Translations under genes and position numbers: made by a program | Shown: positions 1 through 5,076 of the stretch, piece by piece | How positions within the stretch are numbered: position 1 is the first letter of the stretch | How the letters are laid out: the number at the start of each line of letters is the position of its first letter | Assembly (NCBI GenBank): GCA_005239585.1 | Contig: SBBU01000179.1 | Span: forward strand, 1 to 5,076 | Direction of reading: 5' to 3' | Length of the DNA: 5,076 bases | Source: Planctomycetaceae bacterium | Lineage (GTDB): Bacteria; Planctomycetota; MHYJ01; SBBU01 | The notes under the pieces: generated by a model | What the model saw: only the letters and a program-made list of their open reading frames with translations | Databases searched by the model: none | Told to the model about the DNA's origin: nothing

Positions 1-1032
1 AACTTTCTTCCCTCCTCCAAAGGCTGATACATCAAGGGCTACTTGATGGCTCTCAGTAAAACCGCGTTCCTTTCCCTGGACAGAAAGACCAAGCTTATCC
101 AAACCTTGTGCCAGAGATTTAGAATTCATGACGACCTGTCTGGCATACTCTTGACCGAATTTAATCATCTCAAGAATACTCACCGCAAGCGGCGGCAGCG
201 TGTTAAGATGATGATTACTTACAGCACCCGGGAACGTGGACTTGTCGATCTTTTCCCAAACTTTCTTATCAACATTGCTGAGGATTACTCCACGCTGAGG
301 GCCAAAAAAAGTCTTGTGTGTTGAGCCCAAGAGAAAATCAGCACCCTCTGAAAGCGGATCCTGGAATTCACCACCAGCAATCAAGCCCAAGACATGGGCA
401 CCATCGTAGACAATCGTTGCACCTACCTGATTACATACCTCTCGTAATTCACGAACAGGTTCAGGAAAGAGGATCAAGCTCTTTCCCAACAATACCATCT
501 TTGGTTTGAATTCGAGGATCAGGTCTTTGGTCTTTTCTACATCAATCCCGTAACTATCGGATGTCAGCGGGAAAAATTTAATATTCTTAGTATGCCTTCC
601 GATAGCCCCAAACGACTGGTGGCTAATATGTCCGCCTGCTTTTACGGGATTTGCGATGACCGGATCGTCACGTTCAAGGAGAGAGGTGAAAACCACACCA
701 TTTGCGTTTGTACCGCTTATTGTCCTCAACTCAACATTTCTGCAATTGAAGAGCTTTGCAAGGAACCAGTGAGCCTTTGACTCTATCTTGTCTATGTATT
801 TCGTGCCTTCGTAGTATCTCTTACCCGGATGTCCCTCTGCATACCTATGTGAGAAATCAGAGACAAGGAGGCTCCTTGCCCTGATAGACATTACATTCTC
901 GCTGGCTATTAAATTAATCGTCTTTTCCAGCCGCCATTTATCTTGTAACCGGGATACCTTTTCTACTTCCTCGAGTTCCTGCTCGGGGACGATATCAGTT
1001 TTAGCCGCAACTTTTTCCATATTTTCCGGCAT
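1..1032 (-). CDS. glyA: Serine hydroxymethyltransferase, archaeal-type (C-terminus beyond left edge)
   Basis: PLP-dependent enzyme interconverting serine and glycine with transfer of a one-carbon unit to a folate-type carrier; cytoplasmic. The minus strand is open without interruption from 1032 to base 1, giving 344 residues. Visible family motifs, numbered from the 1032 ATG: LIASEN near 41-46, RYAEGHPGKRYYEG near 63-76, the PLP-contacting DGAH near 210, and the Schiff-base lysine in STHKTFFGPQRG (Lys about 240). It then reads FPGAVSNHH and FTESHQV. The wording of these blocks resembles archaeal SHMT (as I recall the methanogen proteins) more than the usual bacterial GlyA, whose lysine motif is TTHKTLRGPRGG. 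Roughly 80-90 C-terminal residues are missing beyond the window. The start is unsettled: ATG at 1032, ATG at 1020 and TTG at 1047 are all in frame and the frame stays open up to recA. Only the TTG has a recognisable Shine-Dalgarno (GGGAGG, 1059-1064), and its spacing is long. It lies downstream of recA on the same strand. Confidence 0.9.
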   Translation of the reverse strand, partial: MPENMEKVAAKTDIVPEQELEEVEKVSRLQDKWRLEKTINLIASENVMSIRARSLLVSDFSHRYAEGHPGKRYYEGTKYIDKIESKAHWFLAKLFNCRNVELRTISGTNANGVVFTSLLERDDPVIANPVKAGGHISHQSFGAIGRHTKNIKFFPLTSDSYGIDVEKTKDLILEFKPKMVLLGKSLILFPEPVRELREVCNQVGATIVYDGAHVLGLIAGGEFQDPLSEGADFLLGSTHKTFFGPQRGVILSNVDKKVWEKIDKSTFPGAVSNHHLNTLPPLAVSILEMIKFGQEYARQVVMNSKSLAQGLDKLGLSVQGKERGFTESHQVALDVSAFGGGKKV

Positions 1033-1035
1033 TCT

Positions 1036-1145
1036 ATCTATACCCAAGTAAACCCCATCCTCCCAGACAGGGCTTTTTGCGGCGCGGGGTAAATTACAAC
1101 GTCTATCCCGCACCCTGCCAAAAAGGCAAACTGCCCAGCTTTCTC
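1036..1145 (-). repeat. Structured repeat-like spacer between recA and glyA
   Basis: This 113-nt gap is not simple spacer. On the minus strand it can fold into a two-part imperfect hairpin. The outer arm is CTTTTTG (1125-1119) with CAAAAAG (1079-1073). The inner arm is GTGCGGG (1113-1107) with CCCGCGC (1088-1082, one G-T pair). The loop is about 18 nt, with an unequal internal bulge between the arms. A small TGCC-TTTTT-GGCA hairpin overlaps the left side. Neither strand has a T-run directly after the stem, so it is not a standard intrinsic terminator. The frame after the recA stop codon also reads as a plausible peptide containing GCGIDVVIYPAPQ and ending in TWV-stop. I have an impression, unverified, of having seen such tails recur in related genomes, which would fit a dispersed repeat. 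It may alternatively be a leader controlling glyA. Confidence 0.4.
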
Positions 1146-2219
1146 TTATCTAACCGCCTTTGCCTGTTTTCTTTCCTCTTTTTCTTCAGACGACTGTGAT
1201 GTCTGGGTAGTTAACAAGCCAAGCTTCTTGCGAATTTCTGTCTCTATAGTTTCCGCCACATCTTTGTTCTCCTTGAGGAACATCCGTGCCTTTTCTCGAC
1301 TCTGCCCCAGCTTCGTACCCTTGAATGAAATCCAGGAACCGCTACGATCAAGAATCTCAAGCTGCTCACCAAGATCCAAAAGATCGCCTTCATATGATAT
1401 GCCCGAATCAAACAGAAGATCTACTTCCGCCTTTTTGAATGGAGGAGCGATCTTGTTCTTCTTAATCTCTACCTTAACCCTTGTTCCAATATCCTTTTCC
1501 CCTTCCTTGAGCGTCGCAATCTTTCTCAAGTCTATCCTAACTGAGGCATAGAACTTTAATGCTCGGCCTCCCGTAGTTGTCTCTGGACTACCCCACATAA
1601 CTCCGATCTTCTCTCGCAACTGGTTGATAAAAATCACTACTGTCTTTGACCTACTGATCGCTCCGCAGAGTTTTCTAAGGGCCTGCGACATTAGCCGTGC
1701 CTGAAGCCCAACGTGTACATCCCCCATTTCGCCTTCCAGCTCTGCCTTGGGAACCAGCGCCGCAACAGAGTCAATTACGATCACATCTATACTATTTGAT
1801 CTTACAAGTATCTCTGCAATTTCGAGCGCCTGCTCGCCAGAATCTGGTTGCGAGAGCAATAGGTCTTTCACATTTACACCCAGTTTTGAGGCCCATGATG
1901 GGTCGATGGCATGCTCAGCATCAATGTATGCAACTACCCCACCCCTCTTTTGCGCATTTGCCACAATCGTAAGACACAGGGAAGTTTTTCCAGAACCTTC
2001 AGGTCCGAACACTTCTATTACTCTTCCACGTGGGACACCCTTGCCCCCCAAGGCAATATCAACTGAAAGCGAACCTGTGGAAATGCCCTCAATTTCCAAA
2101 AACTTTTGCCCCTCCCCTAGTCTCATTATTGAGCCTTTTCCATACTGCTTCTCAATCTGACCTATTGCTGTCTTGAGTGCCTCGAGTTTCTTCTCGTTAG
2201 GCTGACTTGTATTCTCCAT
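1146..2219 (-). CDS. recA: RecA recombinase
   Basis: DNA-dependent ATPase that forms filaments on single-stranded DNA, carries out homologous strand exchange, and as coprotease triggers LexA-type cleavage where an SOS system exists. 357 residues, the normal length. Visible motifs: MAW-type start of the core (GSIMRLGEG, about 29-37); Walker A GPEGSGKT (72-79); catalytic Glu in YIDAEHA (Glu102); Walker [11 protein letters not shown] (146-155); filament/DNA loops including [10 protein letters not shown] (162-171) and the L2 region with the [15 protein letters not shown] block (210-224). A charged, low-complexity Glu/Lys/Gln tail runs from about 338. The start at 2219 was chosen because GGGAGG lies 6 nt upstream and the protein then begins as other RecAs do. 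An in-frame ATG at 2303 would add 28 atypical residues with no good ribosome site. Walker A has Gly where many RecAs have Ser (GPESSGKT), a tolerated variation of GxxxxGKT. It lies downstream of ssb and the 2311-2676 gene on the same strand. Confidence 0.97.
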   Translation of the reverse strand: MENTSQPNEKKLEALKTAIGQIEKQYGKGSIMRLGEGQKFLEIEGISTGSLSVDIALGGKGVPRGRVIEVFGPEGSGKTSLCLTIVANAQKRGGVVAYIDAEHAIDPSWASKLGVNVKDLLLSQPDSGEQALEIAEILVRSNSIDVIVIDSVAALVPKAELEGEMGDVHVGLQARLMSQALRKLCGAISRSKTVVIFINQLREKIGVMWGSPETTTGGRALKFYASVRIDLRKIATLKEGEKDIGTRVKVEIKKNKIAPPFKKAEVDLLFDSGISYEGDLLDLGEQLEILDRSGSWISFKGTKLGQSREKARMFLKENKDVAETIETEIRKKLGLLTTQTSQSSEEKEERKQAKAVR

Positions 2220-2225
2220 ACCTGA

Positions 2226-2231
2226 CCTCCC
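2226..2231 (-). promoter_or_regulatory. recA ribosome binding site that fixes the start
   Basis: The minus strand reads GGGAGG, then six bases, then the ATG at 2219-2217. This strong Shine-Dalgarno supports the 357-residue RecA. The rest of the 91-nt recA leader (2220-2310) showed no convincing promoter and no LexA box of the CTGT-N8-ACAG or GAAC-N4-GTTC type, so recA may be read mainly from a promoter upstream of ssb. Confidence 0.75.
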
Positions 2232-2310
2232 AATAATTTGTCCTGAGGCTACAAATCCATTGAGACTTGCTGCCTTGAAGACAGGGATTAATAAACTTGA
2301 CATATTCTAA

Positions 2311-2676
2311 TTACTCTTTTCTTACTGTCAACGATTCACGCAATGTTCGATACTTGATCATACAGTTGAGTATCCTGTAAACTTGAACCAGTTTATCAGC
2401 CAACAGATCTACCTGCTGTCGCGTAATCATATTCCTATGCATAGCCTCATAAAGCCAAAACATCAGGGCACTTGCCCCTTGGCTGGCCTTCACAAGGAGG
2501 GCTGGATCTGTAGCTAATTTTGATCGTTCTACATTTTCTGGGAGGAACTTTGCAAGGCTAACAGCATTAAATGCTACAAAGTTATAATCCTTCCAATCCA
2601 CAAAACTCTTCAAGACCGCTTCTCTCGTATCTACTACCATGTCCATTAAGACAGACTGGCTTTGTTTCAGTTTCAT
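2311..2676 (-). CDS. Unrecognised 121-residue protein between ssb and recA
   Basis: I do not recognise this family. It is a soluble-looking protein without signal peptide or membrane segment. Its composition suggests almost entirely alpha-helical structure: amphipathic stretches around 5-30 (QSVLMDMVVDTREAVLKSF), 60-85 (ALLVKASQGASALMFWLYEAM) and 90-115 (QQVDLLADKLVQVYRILNCM), compatible with a small helical bundle. There are no cysteine pairs or nucleotide-binding motifs. It is a real gene by context. The ATG at 2676 is preceded by GGGAG with 7-nt spacing, the start lies 18 nt after the ssb stop, and it ends 91 nt before recA, all on one strand. A role linked to SSB or RecA is an inference from position only. 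It does not match the rRNA-intervening-sequence '23S four-helix' family as I know it. Confidence 0.75.
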   Translation of the reverse strand: MKLKQSQSVLMDMVVDTREAVLKSFVDWKDYNFVAFNAVSLAKFLPENVERSKLATDPALLVKASQGASALMFWLYEAMHRNMITRQQVDLLADKLVQVYRILNCMIKYRTLRESLTVRKE

Positions 2677-2694
2677 ACATTAACTCCCAAAACC

Positions 2695-3111
2695 CTAGGC
2701 TTCTTGTAAGGTCTTCGAATCCATGCCATCTGATTCCTCTGGTTCAGAATCATGCTGTTGTAGCTCATTTTCACCATTCACTAGATCACTTTTCTTTCCA
2801 AGGAACTGGACCCTAGAGGCAACAATTTGCAGCTTGACTCTTTTCTGTCCATCCTTTTCCCATGACCGCTTTTGAAGCATCCCTTCTACAAAGACCTCGC
2901 GTCCCTTTTTAAGGTATTGAGCGCAGTTTTCTGCCTGATTTCTCCAGATAGAGACATCTAGAAAATCACTCTTTTGCCCATTTTCGGGGCTCTTGTATGG
3001 TCTTGAAATCGCTACGGTTACACTGCACCAAGCCACTCCGCTCGGTGTATATCTGAGCTCGGGATCTCTAACGAGTCTCCCTATAAGCATCACCTTATTT
3101 AAATTTCCCAT
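2695..3111 (-). CDS. ssb: Single-stranded DNA-binding protein with atypical C-terminal tip
   Basis: Binds and protects single-stranded DNA during replication, recombination and repair, normally as a tetramer. 138 residues. The N-terminal OB fold (about 1-106) is clear: MGNLNKVMLIGRLVRDPELR opening, RYTPSGVAWCSVTVAI, the DFLDVSIWRNQAENCAQYLKKG block (Trp56) and VFVEGMLQKRSWEKDGQKR with Trp84, followed by the strand QIVASRVQFLG. The C-terminal part (107-138) is short, hydrophilic and acidic in the middle (DSEPEESDGMD). It ends KTLQEA and lacks the usual DDDIPF-like tip that recruits SSB partner proteins. The other two frames near the stop offer no such tip, so a simple frameshift does not explain it. 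The start at 3111 was chosen over an in-frame ATG at 3147 because AAAGGAG lies 6 nt upstream and the N-terminus matches the family. First gene of the ssb, small gene, recA, glyA run. Confidence 0.95.
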   Translation of the reverse strand: MGNLNKVMLIGRLVRDPELRYTPSGVAWCSVTVAISRPYKSPENGQKSDFLDVSIWRNQAENCAQYLKKGREVFVEGMLQKRSWEKDGQKRVKLQIVASRVQFLGKKSDLVNGENELQQHDSEPEESDGMDSKTLQEA

Positions 3112-3117
3112 CTTTAT

Positions 3118-3124
3118 CTCCTTT
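3118..3124 (-). promoter_or_regulatory. ssb ribosome binding site
   Basis: The minus strand reads AAAGGAG followed by six bases and the ATG at 3111-3109. This near-perfect Shine-Dalgarno decides the 138-residue start over the upstream ATG at 3147, which would add 12 Lys/Arg-rich residues not typical of SSB. Confidence 0.8.
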
Positions 3125-3159
3125 AAAAATTTACTTTTAATACGCAAAGTGCTTGCCCA

Positions 3160-3180
3160 TTTGCACGCGCCAAGTGCAAA
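3160..3180. repeat. Inverted repeat in ssb leader
   Basis: TTTGCAC (3160-3166) and GTGCAAA (3174-3180) form a perfect 7-bp inverted repeat around a 7-nt centre, 49-69 nt upstream of the ssb start. It could be a hairpin in the ssb leader mRNA or a protein-binding site near the ssb promoter. On the plus strand it is followed by only four or five A residues, and on the minus strand by no T-run, so I do not call it a terminator. Confidence 0.4.
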
Positions 3181-3243
3181 AATACGGAGGCTTTCCTGAC
3201 TAGAACTGCGTTTTATCGCGCACGAATAAAATTATTTACTGGG

Positions 3244-3258
3244 GTTACTTTAAGTAAC
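3244..3258. promoter_or_regulatory. Palindrome with extra half-sites, candidate operator
   Basis: GTTACTTTAAGTAAC is a perfect 7-bp inverted repeat around one central base. The half-site recurs nearby as TTTACT (3235-3240) and AGTAAC (3273-3278), giving four related copies in about 44 bp. The palindrome lies 62 nt before the start of the plus-strand repeat gene and 132 nt before ssb, between the divergent genes. This fits a dimeric regulator site, but no regulator gene is in the window and I recognise no known box. The same 209-nt spacer also has a TTTTAT/ATAAAA inverted repeat (3211-3231). Confidence 0.4.
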
Positions 3259-3269
3259 ATCGTGTTTCA

Positions 3270-3298
3270 TTGAGTAACGCTCATCAAACGACTAGATG
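3270..3298 (+). promoter_or_regulatory. Weak sigma70-like promoter candidate for the repeat gene
   Basis: TTGAGT (3270-3275) and TAGATG (3293-3298) are separated by 17 bp and lie 22 nt before the ATG at 3321. The match to TTGACA/TATAAT is only partial. The last AGTAAC half-site overlaps the -35 candidate, which would suit repression. Offered as a low-confidence guess. Confidence 0.2.
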
Positions 3299-3320
3299 CT
3301 AACTTTCGTCTAATTGAAGT

Positions 3321-4352
3321 ATGAGAATAGCAATCTCGTTGTTAGCGATTCTTCCCATTGCAGCAACAAGTCAAACAAAAGGAGACATGTCAGACCAAAT
3401 CAGAAAAGCCATAGAAAAGGGACGAGAATGGGTGCTAGCTCAACAGGAAAAAGATGGCCGATTCCCCAGCAACTATGATTCCGCCGGCAACCATGCCCTT
3501 GTCCTTTGGACACTCATCGAGTGCGGTACACCTCTCAATGATGAAAAAATAGAAAAAACTCTTGAATTTATCCGCGCAAACGGCGACCCAGTCAAGACAA
3601 AAACGTATCATGCAAATTATGCTGCGTCGCTGACTTGCGTAGCATTGCAGACCTACTATTACCACCTAGTTGCATCAGAATTAAAAAACGCAAGCCCTGC
3701 AGAACTGAATAAGCAAGTTCGCGAGCGCATGGTTAAAAAAGACTGCGATCTTGTAAAACGCTTGGTCCAATATATACGAGCATGCACTGATAACAAGAGG
3801 TGGACTTATTCAGCAGTCTTGACCACGAAGGTAGGATTAAAGGAAACCCCCGAACAAAAAATCTTGTCACCTTTTATCCACAAGAAGAGCCTTGAAAAAG
3901 AGACAAAAGAAAAAAGCTGGGATGGTGATAATTCAAACGCCCAGTATGGCTGGATGGGAATTCAGGCCGCCTCACTTTTGGGCGTCTCTCTGGACGATAA
4001 CGACTTTATCATGTCTGAGCTTGAGCGGCTTGTATTCACCAGGAAATTAAAAGACAAAAAAAAGATAAAGATAGAGAGAGAGTTAGGAAATGGATTTGAA
4101 TGCCTATGGCCAAAAAATGAAGTAGAGGCAGAAGTGGAGCTTGCTGGTTGGCAATATAGTCCCTCATGGAATTCAGGCAAGGCACAACCCACTATGACTA
4201 CAGGCGCTGTCGCTTCACTTGTATATTGCTGGAATGAGGCTGAACAACGTGGAATCATGACGGACGAGCTGCGTCTCCGGGCATGGGAGACAATTCTTTC
4301 AGGCATTGCAGGGCTCTATTCAATAACACAGAAAGATTTTAACGGATGCTGA
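3321..4352 (+). CDS. Exported prenyltransferase/squalene-cyclase-repeat protein, N-terminal 343 residues before an in-frame TGA
   Basis: Member of the all-alpha toroid family with squalene-cyclase/prenyltransferase-like repeats. Substrate unknown, and no cyclase catalytic DxDD motif is visible. Residues 1-20 (MRIAISLLAILPIAATSQTK) look like a short signal peptide, so it is likely exported. Family marks: GREWVLAQQEKDGRFP near 34-49 (a QW-like repeat), NHALVLWTLIECG, DGDNSNAQYGWMGIQAASLLGV near 202-223, and GWQYSPSWNSGKAQPTMTTGAVASL near 275-300. This order is typical of large planctomycete families. The first in-frame ATG after a stop was taken as start. Its Shine-Dalgarno is poor, and an AAGGAG lies too close to the ATG at 3387 to be convincing. 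The reading frame ends in NGC-TGA, but 100 more in-frame codons with the expected C-terminal repeat follow (4353-4655), so the gene is either broken, read through, or mis-sequenced here. Divergent from ssb and convergent with argB. Confidence 0.8.
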   Translation: MRIAISLLAILPIAATSQTKGDMSDQIRKAIEKGREWVLAQQEKDGRFPSNYDSAGNHALVLWTLIECGTPLNDEKIEKTLEFIRANGDPVKTKTYHANYAASLTCVALQTYYYHLVASELKNASPAELNKQVRERMVKKDCDLVKRLVQYIRACTDNKRWTYSAVLTTKVGLKETPEQKILSPFIHKKSLEKETKEKSWDGDNSNAQYGWMGIQAASLLGVSLDDNDFIMSELERLVFTRKLKDKKKIKIERELGNGFECLWPKNEVEAEVELAGWQYSPSWNSGKAQPTMTTGAVASLVYCWNEAEQRGIMTDELRLRAWETILSGIAGLYSITQKDFNGC

Positions 4353-4655
4353 CTCCCTGTATGCAAAGGTGGAGTATTCACCGAAAACAAGACTGAGGAA
4401 TTCGGACTGGGAACTGTCCCCTATTATATGTTTGGGCTCTCGCGTGCACTAGTGCTTGCAGGCGTAAAAAGTGTAAACGGTGTCGACTGGTACAAAAAAG
4501 GCGCTGAGATCATCCTCAAAAAGCAGCAAAATGATGGCTCTTGGTACAGCGGATCCAAACCAACCGATGTCCTCGAAACATGCTGGAACTTGCTTTTCCT
4601 GACAAAAGCAACAATACCGTTTGCAACCGACCCATTCCAGTCAGCAAACAAATAA
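4353..4655 (+). pseudogene. C-terminal part of the repeat protein, same frame after the TGA
   Basis: One hundred sense codons follow the TGA in the identical frame and end at TAA (4653-4655). They encode YYMFGLSRALVLAGVK, then a DWYKKGAEIILKKQQNDGSW segment (QW-like repeat), then LETCWNLLFLTKAT. This matches the closing module known in this family (YYLYGLERAG, DWYxxGAEFLLKxQxxDGSW, DTCFALLFLKRAT). With the upstream part the protein would be 444 residues, with position 344 being the TGA. No ribosome binding site is evident before the first internal ATG (4428), so independent translation is unlikely. A compensated frameshift is also possible: frame +1 is open through 4342-4400 and reads TDADSLYAKVEY. 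I regard it as the broken or recoded end of the 3321 gene. Confidence 0.7.
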
Positions 4656-4663
4656 TTCATTAG

Positions 4664-4820
4664 CCCAAGTTCCACAGTTTGGAAAATAAAATGCAGAATT
4701 GCGGGCATACAGCGCATTATAAAAAAAGTCGTGTAGTTACGACCAACTACCCCTTCGTAATCGGCCAGATTCTCAAAAATACTGGGAAATAAGGCCATGT
4801 TTCTAACTGTGGAACTTGGG
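4664..4820. mobile_element. 157-bp MITE-like element with 16-bp terminal inverted repeats and TTAG duplication
   Basis: The left end CCCAAGTTCCACAGTT (4664-4679) is the exact reverse complement of the right end AACTGTGGAACTTGGG (4805-4820). Immediately outside are TTAG (4660-4663) and TTAG (4821-4824), a 4-bp direct repeat consistent with a target-site duplication. The 125-bp interior carries no ORF of note, so this is a non-autonomous element that would need a transposase supplied in trans. YTAG duplications of 4 bp are, to my knowledge, characteristic of the IS701 family, making that the first parent to test. It sits between convergent stops. Removing the element plus one TTAG would leave the stop codons of the repeat gene (4655) and argB only 4 nt apart, and the duplication (CTAA on the minus strand) preserves the argB TAA. 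Confidence 0.75.
4721..4743 (-). terminator. Intrinsic terminator-like hairpin inside the MITE, facing argB
   Basis: On the minus strand GTCGT (4743-4739), loop AACTAC, ACGAC (4732-4728) is followed directly by seven T residues (4727-4721). The stem is only 5 bp, so strength is uncertain. It lies about 80 nt after the argB stop and would end argB transcripts before they enter the opposing repeat gene. On the plus strand the A-run precedes the stem, so it would not work in that direction. Confidence 0.5.
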
Positions 4821-5076
4821 TTAGGCAAAAATCATTGTGCCGCAGCCGGTTTCGGTAAAGACCTCGGATAAAAGCGCACCCTTGGTTGTGCCATTTATGA
4901 TGTGAACCGATTTCACACCGCCCTTCACTGCTTCCTGACAGGACCTTGCCTTGGGTATCATGCCATCTCTAATCACCCCTGAGCCCACAAGATTATCAAC
5001 GTCTGAGGAGGAGAGACGTGAAATGATCGTTCCATCCGGTGCAAGAATTCCATCCACGTCTGAAGCAATTATGAGC
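4821..5076 (-). CDS. argB: Acetylglutamate kinase, C-terminal 84 residues (5' end beyond right edge)
   Basis: Cytoplasmic amino-acid kinase of arginine biosynthesis that phosphorylates N-acetylglutamate with ATP. The visible part starts mid-protein with LIIASDVDGILAPDGTIISRLSSSD, equivalent to the family's LILLTDVDGVLD block, and continues with the conserved GVIRDGMIPKARSCQEAV, then GGVKSVHIINGT and the closing LLSEVFTETGCGTMI. The DGM in place of the common GGM before IPK also occurs in E. coli ArgB, so it is not a defect. The protein ends two residues after GTMI (FA), which is normal. There is no true start in the window: a GTG at 5057 is internal, since the conserved frame continues to the edge. 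The TAA stop (4823-4821) lies inside the TTAG duplication flanking the mobile element. Convergent with the plus-strand repeat gene. Confidence 0.93.
   Translation of the reverse strand, partial: LIIASDVDGILAPDGTIISRLSSSDVDNLVGSGVIRDGMIPKARSCQEAVKGGVKSVHIINGTTKGALLSEVFTETGCGTMIFA

Noticed and set aside
43..780. Plus-strand open frames at 43-324, 318-509 and 592-780
   Set aside because: They lie antisense to glyA, which shows continuous conserved protein motifs on the minus strand. Their translations resemble nothing I recognise.
2220..2303. Longer RecA starting at 2303 with 28 extra residues
   Set aside because: The upstream ATG lacks a ribosome binding site and the extension is not RecA-like. 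The ATG at 2219 has GGGAGG at ideal spacing and gives the normal N-terminus.
3201..3214. LexA/SOS box GAAC-N4-TTTT upstream of ssb
   Set aside because: GAACTGCGTTTT matches only one half of the GAAC-N4-GTTC box. No good SOS box was found before recA either.
4341..4376. Selenocysteine insertion at the TGA with a SECIS hairpin
   Set aside because: The hairpin is only five base pairs with a 14-nt loop, lacks the expected bulged-U and GGU-type apical arrangement, and the family is not known for redox catalysis at this position. Kept only as a minor possibility within the TGA finding.
4664..4820. The 16-bp inverted repeat as a bidirectional transcription terminator
   Set aside because: The arms are 125 nt apart and lack T-runs at their ends. 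The flanking TTAG duplication points to transposon ends instead.
4424..4828. Minus-strand open frame 4424-4828
   Set aside because: It overlaps the MITE and the antisense of the repeat gene's C-terminal module, and its translation has no recognisable features.
1..5076. Alternative genetic code in which TGA is a sense codon
   Set aside because: recA, ssb, glyA, argB and the 121-residue gene contain no in-frame TGA, and the Trp and Gly codons I looked at are ordinary TGG and GGN. One TGA is better explained by a local event, although no stop in the window is TGA.

Overview
The window looks like a piece of a bacterial chromosome that is moderately AT-rich by eye. It carries housekeeping genes (recA, ssb, argB and a serine hydroxymethyltransferase) plus one exported protein with squalene-cyclase/prenyltransferase-type repeats. 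That repeat family, with its phrases resembling 'DNSNxQ' and 'GSMTAxGLASL', is abundant in Planctomycetota. Together with the archaeal-type GlyA, this makes a planctomycete, perhaps anammox-like, my best guess. It is a guess from family resemblance, not a proven assignment.

Layout. On the minus strand, reading right to left: the C-terminal part of argB (4821-5076, cut by the right edge); ssb (2695-3111); an unrecognised 121-residue gene (2311-2676); recA (1146-2219); and glyA (1-1032, cut by the left edge). ssb, the small gene, recA and glyA run head to tail with short gaps and are probably at least partly co-transcribed. The spacer between recA and glyA (1033-1145) is occupied by a structured, repeat-like sequence. 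On the plus strand, divergent from ssb, lies a secreted prenyltransferase-repeat gene (3321-4655). An in-frame TGA at 4350-4352 interrupts it, and the rest of the family's C-terminal domain follows in exactly the same frame.

The ssb/repeat-gene divergent spacer (3112-3320) holds several inverted repeats. The clearest is the palindrome GTTACTTTAAGTAAC, with extra copies of the half-site around it.

The most striking non-coding feature is a 157-bp non-autonomous transposable element (MITE-like) at 4664-4820. It has perfect 16-bp terminal inverted repeats and a 4-bp TTAG duplication, and it sits between the convergent stop codons of the repeat gene and argB. The inserted copy carries an intrinsic-terminator-like hairpin oriented to stop argB transcription.

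Functionally, ssb and recA form a DNA recombination and repair pair. glyA and argB belong to one-carbon/glycine and arginine metabolism. The repeat protein has no assigned role. No CRISPR array, tRNA or rRNA was seen.
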